A stretch of 64,000 nucleotides of DNA from CAWAQA01 sp963784065 (GTDB taxonomy: Bacteria > Acidobacteriota > Vicinamibacteria > Vicinamibacterales > UBA2999). The notes beneath the pieces are model-generated. The model did no database searches, was not told the DNA's origin, and saw nothing but the letters and a program-made list of their open reading frames with translations. The translations under genes were made by a program, and so were the position numbers. This document shows, one piece after another, positions 1-8,153 of the stretch; the stretch's first letter is position 1; every line of letters starts with the position of its first letter. The stretch is taken from positions 62,001 through 126,000 of the forward strand of contig CAWAQA010000008.1 of assembly GCA_963784065.1 (NCBI GenBank). Reading direction: 5' to 3'.

Positions 1-293
1 AGCCGGGTCGCCGTGGTCGCCACGTCGAGGTTCGGTGTGGCCGACATCACCACGACTCCGGGAGGATTGCTGGCCTGCGATCGCAGCGACCGCACGATCC
101 ACATCCCGCCATCGTCGGGAACGGTGACGCCAACCACCGCGACGTCGGGCTGGTGCCGGCGTGCTTCTGCCAGCGCTTCCCCCGTGTCACTCCTGGAACA
201 CGCGAACCCGGCTCCTTCGAGCCAGCCGGCCATCTGGTCGCGCGCCCCGCCATCGTTATCAGCGATAAGTATTCTAGGTGCCACTCTGCGCAC
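1..293 (-). CDS. Degenerate response-regulator receiver domain, N-terminal part (cut by window edge)
   Basis: The minus frame begins with GTG (at 293 or 284) and runs off the left edge, giving about 97 residues. It reads as a receiver domain: an RILIADND acidic pocket near the start, then a PDVAVVG strand, VTVPDDGG, and VVVMSAT ending with the conserved Ser/Thr region. At the place where receivers carry the phosphoacceptor Asp the residue is Gly (VVGVTVP instead of VLDLxxP), so phosphorylation at that site looks impossible. Output domain is outside the window. It is divergent from the gene at 364. Probably a pseudo-receiver of a two-component or sigma-54 regulator; confidence is limited by the truncation. 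Confidence 0.6.
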   Translation of the reverse strand, partial: MRRVAPRILIADNDGGARDQMAGWLEGAGFACSRSDTGEALAEARRHQPDVAVVGVTVPDDGGMWIVRSLRSQASNPPGVVVMSATPNLDVATTATR

Positions 294-333
294 GCAATCG
301 GCACCCTATCGGCGATACTTGAGTGTCTCAGTC

Positions 334-349
334 TGGCACGCGGTTGGCT
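334..349 (+). promoter_or_regulatory. Candidate sigma-54 (-24/-12) promoter
   Basis: The bases TGGCACG at 334-340 match the -24 box perfectly, and GG (335-336) is followed after exactly ten bases by GC (347-348), within TGGCT at the -12 position. The predicted start is near 360, only about 4 bases before the ATG at 364, so the transcript would be almost leaderless. A flagellar FlrC-like activator is encoded in the same window. Confidence 0.5.
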
Positions 350-363
350 GAACGACCTGACAC

Positions 364-990
364 ATGCCGTTGATCTACGTGAACGAAGTCGCCCAGCAAT
401 TCGAAAATGCCCCAAAAACATGGGGAGACCTGCTCGATCGCCTCGATGCCCGCGCCGCGGAATCCGGGGTCATCGTGTCGGCGGCCCGGTTCGATGGTGT
501 CGAAGAACCGTCATTCCGGGAGCCGTCGGTCATCGCCCGCCCACTCAGGGAGGTGGGCCGGGTGGACGTCGAGACGGCGATGCCCTCCGCGTTCCTGCGC
601 GAATGCCTCCTCGAGGCCATCCCGCCGCTCCAGGAGACGGCACAGGCCGCCAAGCGCCTGGGCGTCGTCTATCGCGGGCATGACGTGACGCCGGGCCACG
701 AGGGGCTCAAAGGGCTGGCCGCCGAACTCGGGGCGACCGCCGTGCTTGCCGACATGCTGGCCGGCCCGCTCGCCATCGACATGACCGCCGTATCGGTGGA
801 AGGGGTTTCGGCGGCGCAGCATCTCCAGCAGCTGGGCAGCACCGTGGACGCGCTGGTGGCGGCGCAGGAGGCCCAGGACTGGGTCACCGTCGCCGACGTC
901 CTCGAATACGACCTCGAGCCCGCGATTCGGCGCTGGGCCGCGCTCCTGACGATGATCACCTGCCAGCTCCAGGTCACCCCCACGCCATAA
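364..990 (+). CDS. Hypothetical protein, probably flagellum-associated
   Basis: 208 residues, soluble, acidic, mostly helical in appearance, with no motif I recognise. No signal peptide or membrane segment is visible. It has no clear Shine-Dalgarno sequence before its ATG, consistent with the near-leaderless start predicted from the sigma-54-like promoter just upstream. The following 118 bases to the Maf-like gene contain only degenerate short repeats of the type GATTCGCCCATCACGAGTCC. Its position at the border of the flagellar cluster and its promoter type suggest that it belongs to the motility regulon; that is inference only. Confidence 0.7.
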   Translation: MPLIYVNEVAQQFENAPKTWGDLLDRLDARAAESGVIVSAARFDGVEEPSFREPSVIARPLREVGRVDVETAMPSAFLRECLLEAIPPLQETAQAAKRLGVVYRGHDVTPGHEGLKGLAAELGATAVLADMLAGPLAIDMTAVSVEGVSAAQHLQQLGSTVDALVAAQEAQDWVTVADVLEYDLEPAIRRWAALLTMITCQLQVTPTP

Positions 991-1108
991 CACTCGGGAT
1001 TTGCGAATGGCGATCCGCGACTTGTGATTCGCCCATCACGAGTCCCGATCGCCGCGAGTCCTGAATCCTGACAATCTCGTCGCACGGGCGTTGAGCCCGC
1101 GCGACCAT

Positions 1109-2170
1109 TCACGCGGCCGCGGCGAAGGCGTCCGCCTGGCCCGTGATTTCGCTCAACGCGAGGCGTACCCGCCGCGACCGTCCAAACGACTGATCGGAGC
1201 CCAGGCGCCAGAGCCGCGGCAGCAGCGACACGCCGAGCGATTCCTGCAATAGCACACGCAGCCGCGGCTGCTCCCGCCACCCGATGATCTCGTTGATAGC
1301 CCCACCCGGCAGCGTGGTAGAGGCGCTCAACTCCCGCGCGCGCTGGAGGATGGGCGACAGTTCGGCCAATTCCTCGCGCAACGTGAGCGCACGCTCGTCG
1401 CGGCTGGCGGCACGCCACAGGCTGGTGTCGAGCGCACCCGAGACGGCCGCGCCGCCGATCTCGTGGACCGACGCCGCAACCCATCCGCGCGCCGGGGCGC
1501 CGGTCCCGCTGCAGTCGAACGCCGTGAACGGCGCCAGCCGCGCGATCAGCTCCAGCAACGCGGCCCGGGCTTCGTCCGGCCTTCGGCTCACTGTGGACGA
1601 CCCGTCGAATCCGACCAGCGCGACGCGGGCCGCGCCGGCGTCGGCGGCCATCGCCACCGCCGTGGCGGGCCACAGGCCCCAGGTGGGGGCCGGCGCGGGC
1701 ACGAACAACGACTCGCGCGAAACGCCCGCGAGCAGCTCGCGCGGGGTACGCCAGTCGGCCGCAACCAGGGGGCAGCCCTTCGGACTGACGGTGGACGAAG
1801 GATCGACGAGGACGAGATCCGCCTTCACGCCGTAGGCGCCGAGCATCAGGGCGCCCTCGGGCGACGTGAAGATACGCACGTGCTTGCGGACGCGTTTCAC
1901 GCCGTGCATCGCCGCGCGCAGCGACGGCCCCGCACCGGCCACGAGCACAGTCGTGTCGGCGCTGAGGCGGACGCGGCCGGTGTGCGTGGCGGGATGGGAG
2001 AGCCTGTGAAACTGCGGGTCGAGCGTCGCGCCGGTGAACCCGTGGAAGTGGTTCGTGTAGACGTCCCACGCCGCCGCGGTCAACGCATGCGGCTCGGTCG
2101 CGCGCGTCACTTCTTCCGGTGCGAGATAACGATCGGATCCGATCAGCCGGAAAAGGTCGGGCAACATCAT
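1109..2170 (-). CDS. Maf-like motility accessory factor (DUF115 / MptE-like), putative flagellin glycosyltransferase
   Basis: 353 residues from the ATG at 2170. The core VLVAGAGPSL (about residue 75) followed by a Rossmann-like stretch ending DLVLVDPS is the DUF115 signature shared by Maf proteins, which transfer pseudaminic or legionaminic acid to flagellin in Campylobacter and Aeromonas. A second conserved part, ARVALVGFDG, fits the same fold. The gene is last in the minus-strand sugar operon, 5 bases after a short glycosyltransferase-like gene, which supports a role in glycosylating the flagellin encoded at 10013. It is shorter than many Maf proteins, which often exceed 600 residues. The alternative is an uncharacterised MptE-like enzyme. 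Confidence 0.65.
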   Translation of the reverse strand: MMLPDLFRLIGSDRYLAPEEVTRATEPHALTAAAWDVYTNHFHGFTGATLDPQFHRLSHPATHTGRVRLSADTTVLVAGAGPSLRAAMHGVKRVRKHVRIFTSPEGALMLGAYGVKADLVLVDPSSTVSPKGCPLVAADWRTPRELLAGVSRESLFVPAPAPTWGLWPATAVAMAADAGAARVALVGFDGSSTVSRRPDEARAALLELIARLAPFTAFDCSGTGAPARGWVAASVHEIGGAAVSGALDTSLWRAASRDERALTLREELAELSPILQRARELSASTTLPGGAINEIIGWREQPRLRVLLQESLGVSLLPRLWRLGSDQSFGRSRRVRLALSEITGQADAFAAAA

Positions 2171-2175
2171 GTGGC

Positions 2176-2697
2176 TTACCTGAGAAATGCGGCCATCAGC
2201 ACGCGCATCAGCGTGGACGTATTCCACTTTCCGACCGCGCCGCTGCACGAGTGGTGAAGCGCGTACTGAACGAAGCGCACCCGGTCGAAGGTCTGCGGCT
2301 CCTGTTCGCCGGGCACGATCGTCACGCGTGACGGCTTCAGCGCCGCGACCATCTGGTACAGGTTCACGTGTGCGTCCGGCCGGGCGCTCATCTGCGGAAT
2401 GATCACTTCCTTGAAGCCTTCGGACCGCAGGCGCGCCAGCGTCCACGGGGCGAGCCGCAGCAGGCCGAAACGCCGGCCCGGCACCTCGATGACACGATCC
2501 GCGCCCGCGGCACGCAGGAGATGGCGATGTCCACGATGGCTCAGGACCACGATTTCCGCGGCCCGGTTGTGCATTCGTGCGAGAACCACGGCGCCAAGCA
2601 GTTGGGCCATCCGGCACGAGCGCACGATCAGGATGCGCGGCCGTGCGGCCACTTCCGCCGGCGGCGCCACGATCGGTTGAAGAAGTACCGAGGACAT
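2176..2697 (-). CDS. Short glycosyltransferase family 9-like protein
   Basis: 173 residues from the ATG at 2697, chosen because a good Shine-Dalgarno (GGAAGGGAG) lies upstream and the longer frame has none. The opening RILIVRSCRMAQLLGAVVLA resembles the N-terminal Rossmann half of heptosyltransferase-like (GT9) proteins, followed by VIEVPGRRFG and VIIPQMS. Only one half of the usual two-domain fold is present, so catalytic activity is doubtful; it may be a partner of the Maf-like protein encoded 5 bases downstream. The C-terminal half is not in the next gene, so this is not a simple frameshift. Confidence 0.45.
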   Translation of the reverse strand: MSSVLLQPIVAPPAEVAARPRILIVRSCRMAQLLGAVVLARMHNRAAEIVVLSHRGHRHLLRAAGADRVIEVPGRRFGLLRLAPWTLARLRSEGFKEVIIPQMSARPDAHVNLYQMVAALKPSRVTIVPGEQEPQTFDRVRFVQYALHHSCSGAVGKWNTSTLMRVLMAAFLR

Positions 2698-3031
2698 GTG
2701 TCTGCGCTCCCTTCCGGCCCGAGCCGGAAGCCACTGCGATGCCGGACGCCGCTCTGCCGCCACAGCCGCCTGCCGGTCCGGGAAGCCGACAGGTGTCGGA
2801 TTCACGTCCGTTGGCCAGTCAGATTTGCGGGATTTCGAAGGGTGGCTTCTGCGAACCGCCCGACGCCATTACAGCAGAGCAAGTCTCAAGCCGAGGCGGC
2901 CTTCCGCACAGCCCCGACGCACACGAGTCTCGTACGGCCGGCTGCGGCTCGGTGCGCCGCCGTGGCCTTCATCGAGGACGGCCCCGCGTGCGTCAAGAGG
3001 CTTCCGGACGTCGCCGCGAGACGCACGACGC
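2698..3031. other. Intergenic gap, 334 bp
   Basis: No convincing gene. On the minus strand a 49-codon frame (2886-3035) starts with an ATG overlapping the motAB stop (ATGA), but its composition is Ala/Arg-rich and it resembles nothing I know. The only clear structure is the hairpin at 2711-2730. The gap breaks an otherwise tightly overlapping operon. Confidence 0.5.
2711..2730 (-). promoter_or_regulatory. Hairpin overlapping the ribosome-binding site
   Basis: A perfect 8-bp stem (CTTCCGGC with GCCGGAAG) closing a 4-base loop lies just upstream of the ATG at 2697. Its 3' arm contains the first half of the GGAAGGGAG ribosome-binding site, so folding would occlude translation start. Confidence 0.4.
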
Positions 3032-4579
3032 TCATCGTCCCGGCCCGAGGATGACGACGTCGATGCGGCGGTTGCGAGCGCGGTTCTCGGGTGTGTCGTT
3101 GGCGACGTGCGGATGGAACTCGCCGTACCCCGCAGCCGACAGCCTTGCTGGATCGAAGCCCTCCGACTCCACCAGGAACGCGACGACGGCGCTGGCGCGG
3201 GCCGTGGAGAGCTCCCAGTTCGACGCGTAGCGCGCCGTGCGGATGGGCACGTTGTCCGTGTGCCCCTCGATGCGGATGCGGCCGGCCGTCGGCCCCACCG
3301 CGGCGGCCACGCGTCCGATGAGCTCCTGCGCCTCGGCCGAGACGTCAGTGCTCGCCGTCCCGAACGCGGCCTCCTGCGGGAGTGACACGACGAGCCCGCG
3401 CGCGTCGCGATGAATGTCCACGCGCTGCAGCCGCACCGCCTCAGACAGTTCCTGCATCAGGCGCAGCTCGAGATCGTCCGGCATCGCCTGTGCGTTGACG
3501 ACGGTCACCGGCGGCACGATCGCGCCGCGCGGGTTCCTCGTCTCCATGACCGGCGGCGCATCGAAGGCCTCGCGCAGCGAGGTCTGCAGCGGCGCCAGCT
3601 TGTTCGCGTCCACGCTCGATGCCGCGTACAGCGTCGTGAACAACGCCAGCAGCAGCGTCACGAGATCCGCGTAGGAGAGGAGCCACCGGTCGTGGCCGCC
3701 GCGTGTGTCGTGGGGTCGCCGCTTCACGCGGGTATCCGTGGCGAGCGGACCTGCCGTCCCGTGGGGGCCGACGGTCAGCTCGTCGATGCGCGGCACGCGG
3801 CTCGAGAACGCCCGGAGCTTGTGTGCCAGCAGCCTCGGGTTCAGCCGCTGGTGCAGGGCCTGGAGACCCTCGATCATCAGCTCGCGCCGGCGTGCCTGCA
3901 CGGCGGCACGCTCGCGCAGCCGTCCGGCAATCGGCAGGAGGACGAGATTGGCGCTACCCACGCCGTAGACCGTGGCGACGAAGGCGAGCGCGATGCCGCC
4001 GCCGAGCACGCCCGGTGCGCTCAGGTGCTCCATCACGCGCATCAGGCCGAGCACCGCGCCGAGGATGCCCATGGTCGGCGCATAGCCCGCGGCCGCTTCG
4101 AAGATCCGCGCCGGCGCTTCGTCCTCCGCTTCGCGCGAGTTGTTCTCGAGCGTGAGCATCTCGGTCAGAATCTGCGCCGACGTCCCGTCGACCACCAGGG
4201 CGAGGCCTTCGCGCAGGAACGGGTCGTGGATGTCGTCGATCTCCGGCTCGAGCGCCGGCAGTCCCTTGCGGTGCGCGCGGATGGAGAGCGTCACCATCTG
4301 GGCCGCGAGCATGTCCACGTCATCGGCCGGCGCGCGAAACGTCGTGCCTGCCGCGCTGAGGGCGCGCGCGATCTCGCCCGGCGTGTAGCTGACGAGAATG
4401 GCTGCCAGCGTGCCGCCGCCGACGACCAGCGCGGACGAGCCCTGCATCAGCGCGCCGAACGGCGAGCCGTCGAGGTACTGCGCGAGCAGCACGACGAGGA
4501 TGCCGAGCGGGGCGAGCACAATCGACAGGAGATCCCACCGTGGCTCGCGGTGGCGGACAGTACCAGGACGCCGGTTCAC
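3032..4579 (-). CDS. motAB: Fused flagellar stator protein MotA-MotB
   Basis: One uninterrupted frame of 515 codons from a GTG that overlaps the preceding stop (GTGA). Residues 1-260 are MotA: four membrane segments (about 17-35, 45-64, 163-182, 195-216), the charged cytoplasmic stretch RAHRKGLPALE, and the conserved prolines in GYAPTMG (168) and VLLPIAG (216). Residues 285-515 are MotB: VKRRPHD basic start, DRWLLSYADL with the proton-carrying Asp (305), one membrane helix, then an OmpA-like peptidoglycan-binding domain with GHTDNVPI (439-446). MotA and MotB are normally separate and assemble 5:2. A GTG at 3727 (codon 285), exactly where MotB would begin, could allow internal initiation, with only a weak GGA upstream. 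Placement in a sugar operon is unusual. Confidence 0.9.
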   Translation of the reverse strand: MNRRPGTVRHREPRWDLLSIVLAPLGILVVLLAQYLDGSPFGALMQGSSALVVGGGTLAAILVSYTPGEIARALSAAGTTFRAPADDVDMLAAQMVTLSIRAHRKGLPALEPEIDDIHDPFLREGLALVVDGTSAQILTEMLTLENNSREAEDEAPARIFEAAAGYAPTMGILGAVLGLMRVMEHLSAPGVLGGGIALAFVATVYGVGSANLVLLPIAGRLRERAAVQARRRELMIEGLQALHQRLNPRLLAHKLRAFSSRVPRIDELTVGPHGTAGPLATDTRVKRRPHDTRGGHDRWLLSYADLVTLLLALFTTLYAASSVDANKLAPLQTSLREAFDAPPVMETRNPRGAIVPPVTVVNAQAMPDDLELRLMQELSEAVRLQRVDIHRDARGLVVSLPQEAAFGTASTDVSAEAQELIGRVAAAVGPTAGRIRIEGHTDNVPIRTARYASNWELSTARASAVVAFLVESEGFDPARLSAAGYGEFHPHVANDTPENRARNRRIDVVILGPGR

Positions 4580-5301
4580 GCGACCTCGCGGCGGATGGAA
4601 GTGCGGCGGACCGTGCTGTACAGCGGTGCCCTGGCGCCCGACGCGGCGATGAGCGCCGACAGCGACGGATCATCGGACTGGGTGCGGAAGAACAGTTCCC
4701 GCACCGTGTCGAGGTCCTCGCGGGTGTCCACGGTCAGGCGGAGCGCGGGGCGAACGAGCGAGGCCGGTGCGCTCACTTCGGCGATCTCGAACATGTGGCG
4801 GTTGCTGCGAATGAATGACGTGACGTGTTCGCGGTCGTAGGCATCCAGCGCGAGCGCGGCGGCCGTGTGGAGCGCCTCGGCGGTCATGCCCTCGACCGCC
4901 GAGCCGTATGGCAGGCCTGCTTCGAGCACGTAGTCGGCATCCGTCTGGCGGAGGGCGGCGAGAACACGGCCCGGTGCCTGCACGTCGACGGCGGGGTTGT
5001 CCCCGGTGGCCCGCAGGACGGGATCCAGTTCGAAGAATCGCGCCGCGTTCGCGAACCGGCCGAGCACGTCCTCGGTGTCGCCGCGGTACACGCCCGCGCC
5101 CAGGCGCCGCGCGACGGCGGCGAGCGCATCGTCTTCCGGCTCCCAGGTCGTGGCGAGGACCACATGCGCGACGCCGGCCTTGATGAGGCGGCGGAGGCAG
5201 TGTTCGAGGATGGTGCGGCCGGCCACGACTTCGAGCGCCTTGCCCGGCAATCGTGACGAGTTGTACCGCGCCTGGAGAATGATGCCCGCCCGAGTACGCA
5301 T
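4576..5301 (-). CDS. Cytidylyltransferase of the SpsF/NeuA type (CMP-nonulosonate synthetase-like)
   Basis: 241 residues; the ATG overlaps the previous stop (TAATG). The start AGIILQARYNSSRLPGKAL is the nucleotidyltransferase signature for CTP binding (QARxxSxRLPGK), followed by ILEHCLRRL, LATTWEPED and RATGDNPAVD, as in SpsF and PseF-like enzymes. It should activate the nonulosonic acid as its CMP sugar for transfer to flagellin. Its neighbours are a NeuB-family synthase and an ATP-grasp enzyme; motAB follows with a 4-base overlap and is translationally coupled to it. Exact sugar specificity cannot be read from sequence. Confidence 0.75.
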   Translation of the reverse strand: MRTRAGIILQARYNSSRLPGKALEVVAGRTILEHCLRRLIKAGVAHVVLATTWEPEDDALAAVARRLGAGVYRGDTEDVLGRFANAARFFELDPVLRATGDNPAVDVQAPGRVLAALRQTDADYVLEAGLPYGSAVEGMTAEALHTAAALALDAYDREHVTSFIRSNRHMFEIAEVSAPASLVRPALRLTVDTREDLDTVRELFFRTQSDDPSLSALIAASGARAPLYSTVRRTSIRREVA

Positions 5302-6314
5302 TACGCTACCTCTCCCACGCGCGTCTCGCTGCCGAACGGCTCGAGCCCGATCGTGGCGCCGTCCAGGAAGAAAGACGATTCGAAGCTGGTCATCCAGAGA
5401 TCGTTCTTGAACGCCCCGATGGCCGGCTCCACCTTCCGTCCCATCGCGAGCTTGAGCAGCATCTCGGGAAAATCGGCGCCGGCCTGGATCGTGAGCGGGA
5501 TCCCGCCCGAGAAGCGCGGGTTGATCTCGAAGATGACCGGCTGTTCGTGCCGCATGCGGCACTGGATGTTGATCGCCCCGGCAAACGGCAACGCCGCGCA
5601 CGCCGCCTCCGCCAGCCGGATGAGGCGCAGGTCGTTCACCGTCCGTCCGCGATCGATCACGCCGGCGCGAATCACGACGCGCTCCCGCGGCACGATGGAG
5701 AGCGGCTTGCCGTCGAAGCCGCACAGCACGTCGATGGTGAACTCGGGACCGTCGAGATACTCCTGCACGATCGGCGTCGGCACGTAGCGCAGGAAGAAGT
5801 CGAGCTCGTCCGCGGTCCGGACCGGAAACGCCCCCACCGCGCCGCGCCCGGAGCGCGGCTTGACGAAGAGCGGCAGCTCCATGTCTTCCGTCAGGTGCGC
5901 CGGGAGGTATGACTTGGCCGCCGATACGCCCGCCTGCATCAGGCGGGCACAGGTTTCGTACTTGTCGTTGCAGATCGCCGCGGTCTCGGCGGGCGAACAG
6001 GCGAGCACCGCGCGGATCGACTTGAACTGGTCGCGCGCCGCTGCGATAACCGGGAGCTCGTCGTCGATCGTCGGGACGACGAGACGAACCTGCTCCGCTT
6101 CGCAGATGGTCAGCAGCTCGGTGACGTAAGACTCGTCGGTCGCCAGCGGCACGCGATACGACCGGTCGGCCACGTGGACCGACGGCGACAGCGGGTTGAC
6201 GTCGGTGACGATCACCGACCCGGGGACGCCGATCGACCGCAGCGCCGCGCGAAACGCCTGGACGAGGGCGACGCGGCGGGAGCCGGCGGTGAGCAGCACG
6301 TTGAACCGTTTCAT
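5301..6314 (-). CDS. ATP-grasp enzyme (carbamoyl-phosphate-synthase-like)
   Basis: 337 residues. VLLTAGSRR at the start and TDVNPLSPSV form the preATP-grasp Rossmann domain; LFVKPRSGRGAVG (about 150) is the ATP-binding loop, and IFEINPRFSGGIP (about 275) holds the Mg2+-binding Glu and Asn. The family joins a carboxylate to an amine or similar nucleophile. Proteins of this type occur in nonulosonate and capsule loci, where they may add an amino-acid or acyl decoration to the sugar. Start and stop overlap both neighbours (TCATGA and TAATG), so it is tightly co-translated in the operon. Substrate unknown. Confidence 0.75.
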   Translation of the reverse strand: MKRFNVLLTAGSRRVALVQAFRAALRSIGVPGSVIVTDVNPLSPSVHVADRSYRVPLATDESYVTELLTICEAEQVRLVVPTIDDELPVIAAARDQFKSIRAVLACSPAETAAICNDKYETCARLMQAGVSAAKSYLPAHLTEDMELPLFVKPRSGRGAVGAFPVRTADELDFFLRYVPTPIVQEYLDGPEFTIDVLCGFDGKPLSIVPRERVVIRAGVIDRGRTVNDLRLIRLAEAACAALPFAGAINIQCRMRHEQPVIFEINPRFSGGIPLTIQAGADFPEMLLKLAMGRKVEPAIGAFKNDLWMTSFESSFFLDGATIGLEPFGSETRVGEVA

Positions 6315-7354
6315 GAGGCACACTCGATCACGATGTCCTCGGCGCGAAACGGGGCTCCGGCGGGCAGATCGTGCGACAGGATGGAGTTGACGAGGCGCGG
6401 CAGGTCGGCCGGAGCCAGCGCGTTGGCGGGCCGAAGCGCGATCACGTCGCTCGCCGCAATACGCTGGCCGGCGCGGAGCGCGCGGCGCGCGTAGAGACCG
6501 CGGCGGCTCGACGCCAGGTTGGGACGTTCCGCCGGCAGACATCGCTTGCGGCCATCGCCCATCGCGATGCGTGTCCGCTCCATGGCCTCGACGATGGCGC
6601 GAAACTCGGCTGGCGTGCTCGAGACGGCGCGGTCGATCACGTCGTCGTCGATCATGAGATGGCGTTCGTAGACGCAGGCGCCCAGGGCAACGGCGGCCAC
6701 CGCCGGGATGATGCCGCTCGCGCTGTGATCCGACAGGCCCACCGGCACGTCGAGGGCGTACGCCAGCGTCTGGATGGCGCGCAGGTTCTCGGCGCCGACC
6801 GGCGTGGGATACGCCGACACACAATGGAGCACGGCGATCCCTTCGGCGCCGGCGCGGCGTGCGACGTTCACCGCGCGAAGCACCTCGGCCAGCGTGCTCA
6901 TGCCGGTGGACAGGATCACCGGCTTCCCCGTCCGGGCGGCGGCGGCGATGAGGGCGTCGTAGGTCAGGTCGCCGCTGGCAATCTTGTAGGCGTCGACGTC
7001 GAGCTCCTCGAGCATCGGGAGCACGTCCTCCGTGAACGGCGTCGAGAGGACGGCGAGTCCGTACTCGCGAGCGCGCGTCACGATGGCGCGATGCGCATCG
7101 GCGTCGAGCTCGAAGGTCGAAAAGAACTCCCTCAGCGAGGCAGCGTTGACATGCGCGGGTGGCGGGCAGGACGGAGCCACGAGCCGATCGGCGCACAACG
7201 TCTGCAGCTTGATCGCGCTGGCGCCCGCGGCGGCAGCGCCGTCCACGAGCGAGATCGCCTGCTGGAGGTCGCCGCCGTGGTTGAGGCCGATCTCCGCGAT
7301 GGCAAACACCCGCGCGTGCGGCCCGATGGCGCGGCGGCCGATCCTAGGCCACAT
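6311..7354 (-). CDS. neuB: NeuB-family nonulosonic acid synthase (N-acetylneuraminate / pseudaminate / legionaminate synthase)
   Basis: 347 residues. AIAEIGLNHGGDL at the start is the NeuB signature; KLQT, ASGDLTY, ILSTGMS, LHCVSAYPTP and GLSDHS follow in the usual order of the TIM barrel that condenses phosphoenolpyruvate with a hexosamine derivative. The last 60 residues form a SAF (antifreeze-like) domain (RRALRAGQRIAASDVIALRP). Length and domain order are typical. The ATG lies 11 bases inside the previous gene. With the aminotransferase and PseG-like genes it indicates a pseudaminic- or legionaminic-type pathway. Confidence 0.88.
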   Translation of the reverse strand: MWPRIGRRAIGPHARVFAIAEIGLNHGGDLQQAISLVDGAAAAGASAIKLQTLCADRLVAPSCPPPAHVNAASLREFFSTFELDADAHRAIVTRAREYGLAVLSTPFTEDVLPMLEELDVDAYKIASGDLTYDALIAAAARTGKPVILSTGMSTLAEVLRAVNVARRAGAEGIAVLHCVSAYPTPVGAENLRAIQTLAYALDVPVGLSDHSASGIIPAVAAVALGACVYERHLMIDDDVIDRAVSSTPAEFRAIVEAMERTRIAMGDGRKRCLPAERPNLASSRRGLYARRALRAGQRIAASDVIALRPANALAPADLPRLVNSILSHDLPAGAPFRAEDIVIECAS

Positions 7355-8153
7355 CGGCGGTCACCGTGTCCTGCAGGAGGCGCGCGGCGTCCGGCAGATC
7401 CCTGAACGAGTCAATCACCATGTCCGCGTCTTCGCCCGGCGCCGCCGCGACACCGGCGCGGGCCACGCGGATCGTGCGGATACCGAGCGCGCGGGCGCCG
7501 CGAACGTCGCGTACGAGGTCGTCTCCCACGCAGATGCACTGCTCGGCTGAGAGCTCGAGCGACCGCAGGACGGCTTTGAACGCGGCGGCCGCCGGCTTGC
7601 CGCCGGCGACGTGCTCTTCGGCGTACACGACCTCATCCACGAGCGACGTCAGCCCGAGCGCGGCAATCTTGCGGAACTGCACCGAGGGCAGGCCATTCGT
7701 CAGGATGGCGAGGCGCCACCCTGCCGCACGCAGCCGGTGCAGCGCGTCCACCACGCCGTGGTTCAGCCACAGCGTCGGCATGTGCCGCCGAAAGATGTCG
7801 ACGAGCGAAGGCAGGACGTCTCGCGAGAGTCCCGTCTGGTCACACAGGACCTGGAATTCCTGGCCGCGCCGCGCCGTGGCGTAGGTGCGGCGCAGGATGC
7901 CATAGGCGAGCTCAACCGAAAGCCCATGCGCGACGCCCACGTGACGGGCCACCGCGGCGAACCCGCTCATCACGAACCGCTCGCGCGGATAGAGCGTATC
8001 GTCGAGGTCGAGGATCAGGCCGCGCCGGCCTCCCTTGTGCGAACCGTGACTATCCGTGACCGCCGTGTCGTTCCAGGGAGCGAGCACCCAGGGGTTCCCG
8101 CGGCGCGCCGGCAGCCTCAGCCGCGGCACGGGCGGGATATAGCCGAGACTCAT
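7344..8153 (-). CDS. HAD-superfamily hydrolase
   Basis: 269 residues. After an N-terminal extension of about 45 residues comes LILDLDDTLYPR (HAD motif I, DxDxT), ILTNG (motif II), GGKPAAAAF (motif III Lys) and CVGDDLVRDV (motif IV). It is a small-molecule phosphatase type. In this operon it may dephosphorylate the 9-phosphate product or a nucleotide sugar intermediate, but this is inference. Its ATG overlaps the stop of the PseG-like gene. Confidence 0.8.
   Translation of the reverse strand: MSLGYIPPVPRLRLPARRGNPWVLAPWNDTAVTDSHGSHKGGRRGLILDLDDTLYPRERFVMSGFAAVARHVGVAHGLSVELAYGILRRTYATARRGQEFQVLCDQTGLSRDVLPSLVDIFRRHMPTLWLNHGVVDALHRLRAAGWRLAILTNGLPSVQFRKIAALGLTSLVDEVVYAEEHVAGGKPAAAAFKAVLRSLELSAEQCICVGDDLVRDVRGARALGIRTIRVARAGVAAAPGEDADMVIDSFRDLPDAARLLQDTVTADVA

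Noticed and set aside
1109..2734. Longer 541-codon form of the Maf-like protein
   Set aside because: The extra N-terminus overlaps the GT9-like gene in another frame, is Arg/Gly/Ala-rich noise, and the ATG at 2170 fits the family.
2368..3054. Plus-strand 228-codon frame opposite the GT9-like gene and gap
   Set aside because: Arg/Pro-rich composition typical of antisense frames in GC-rich DNA; no ribosome-binding site.
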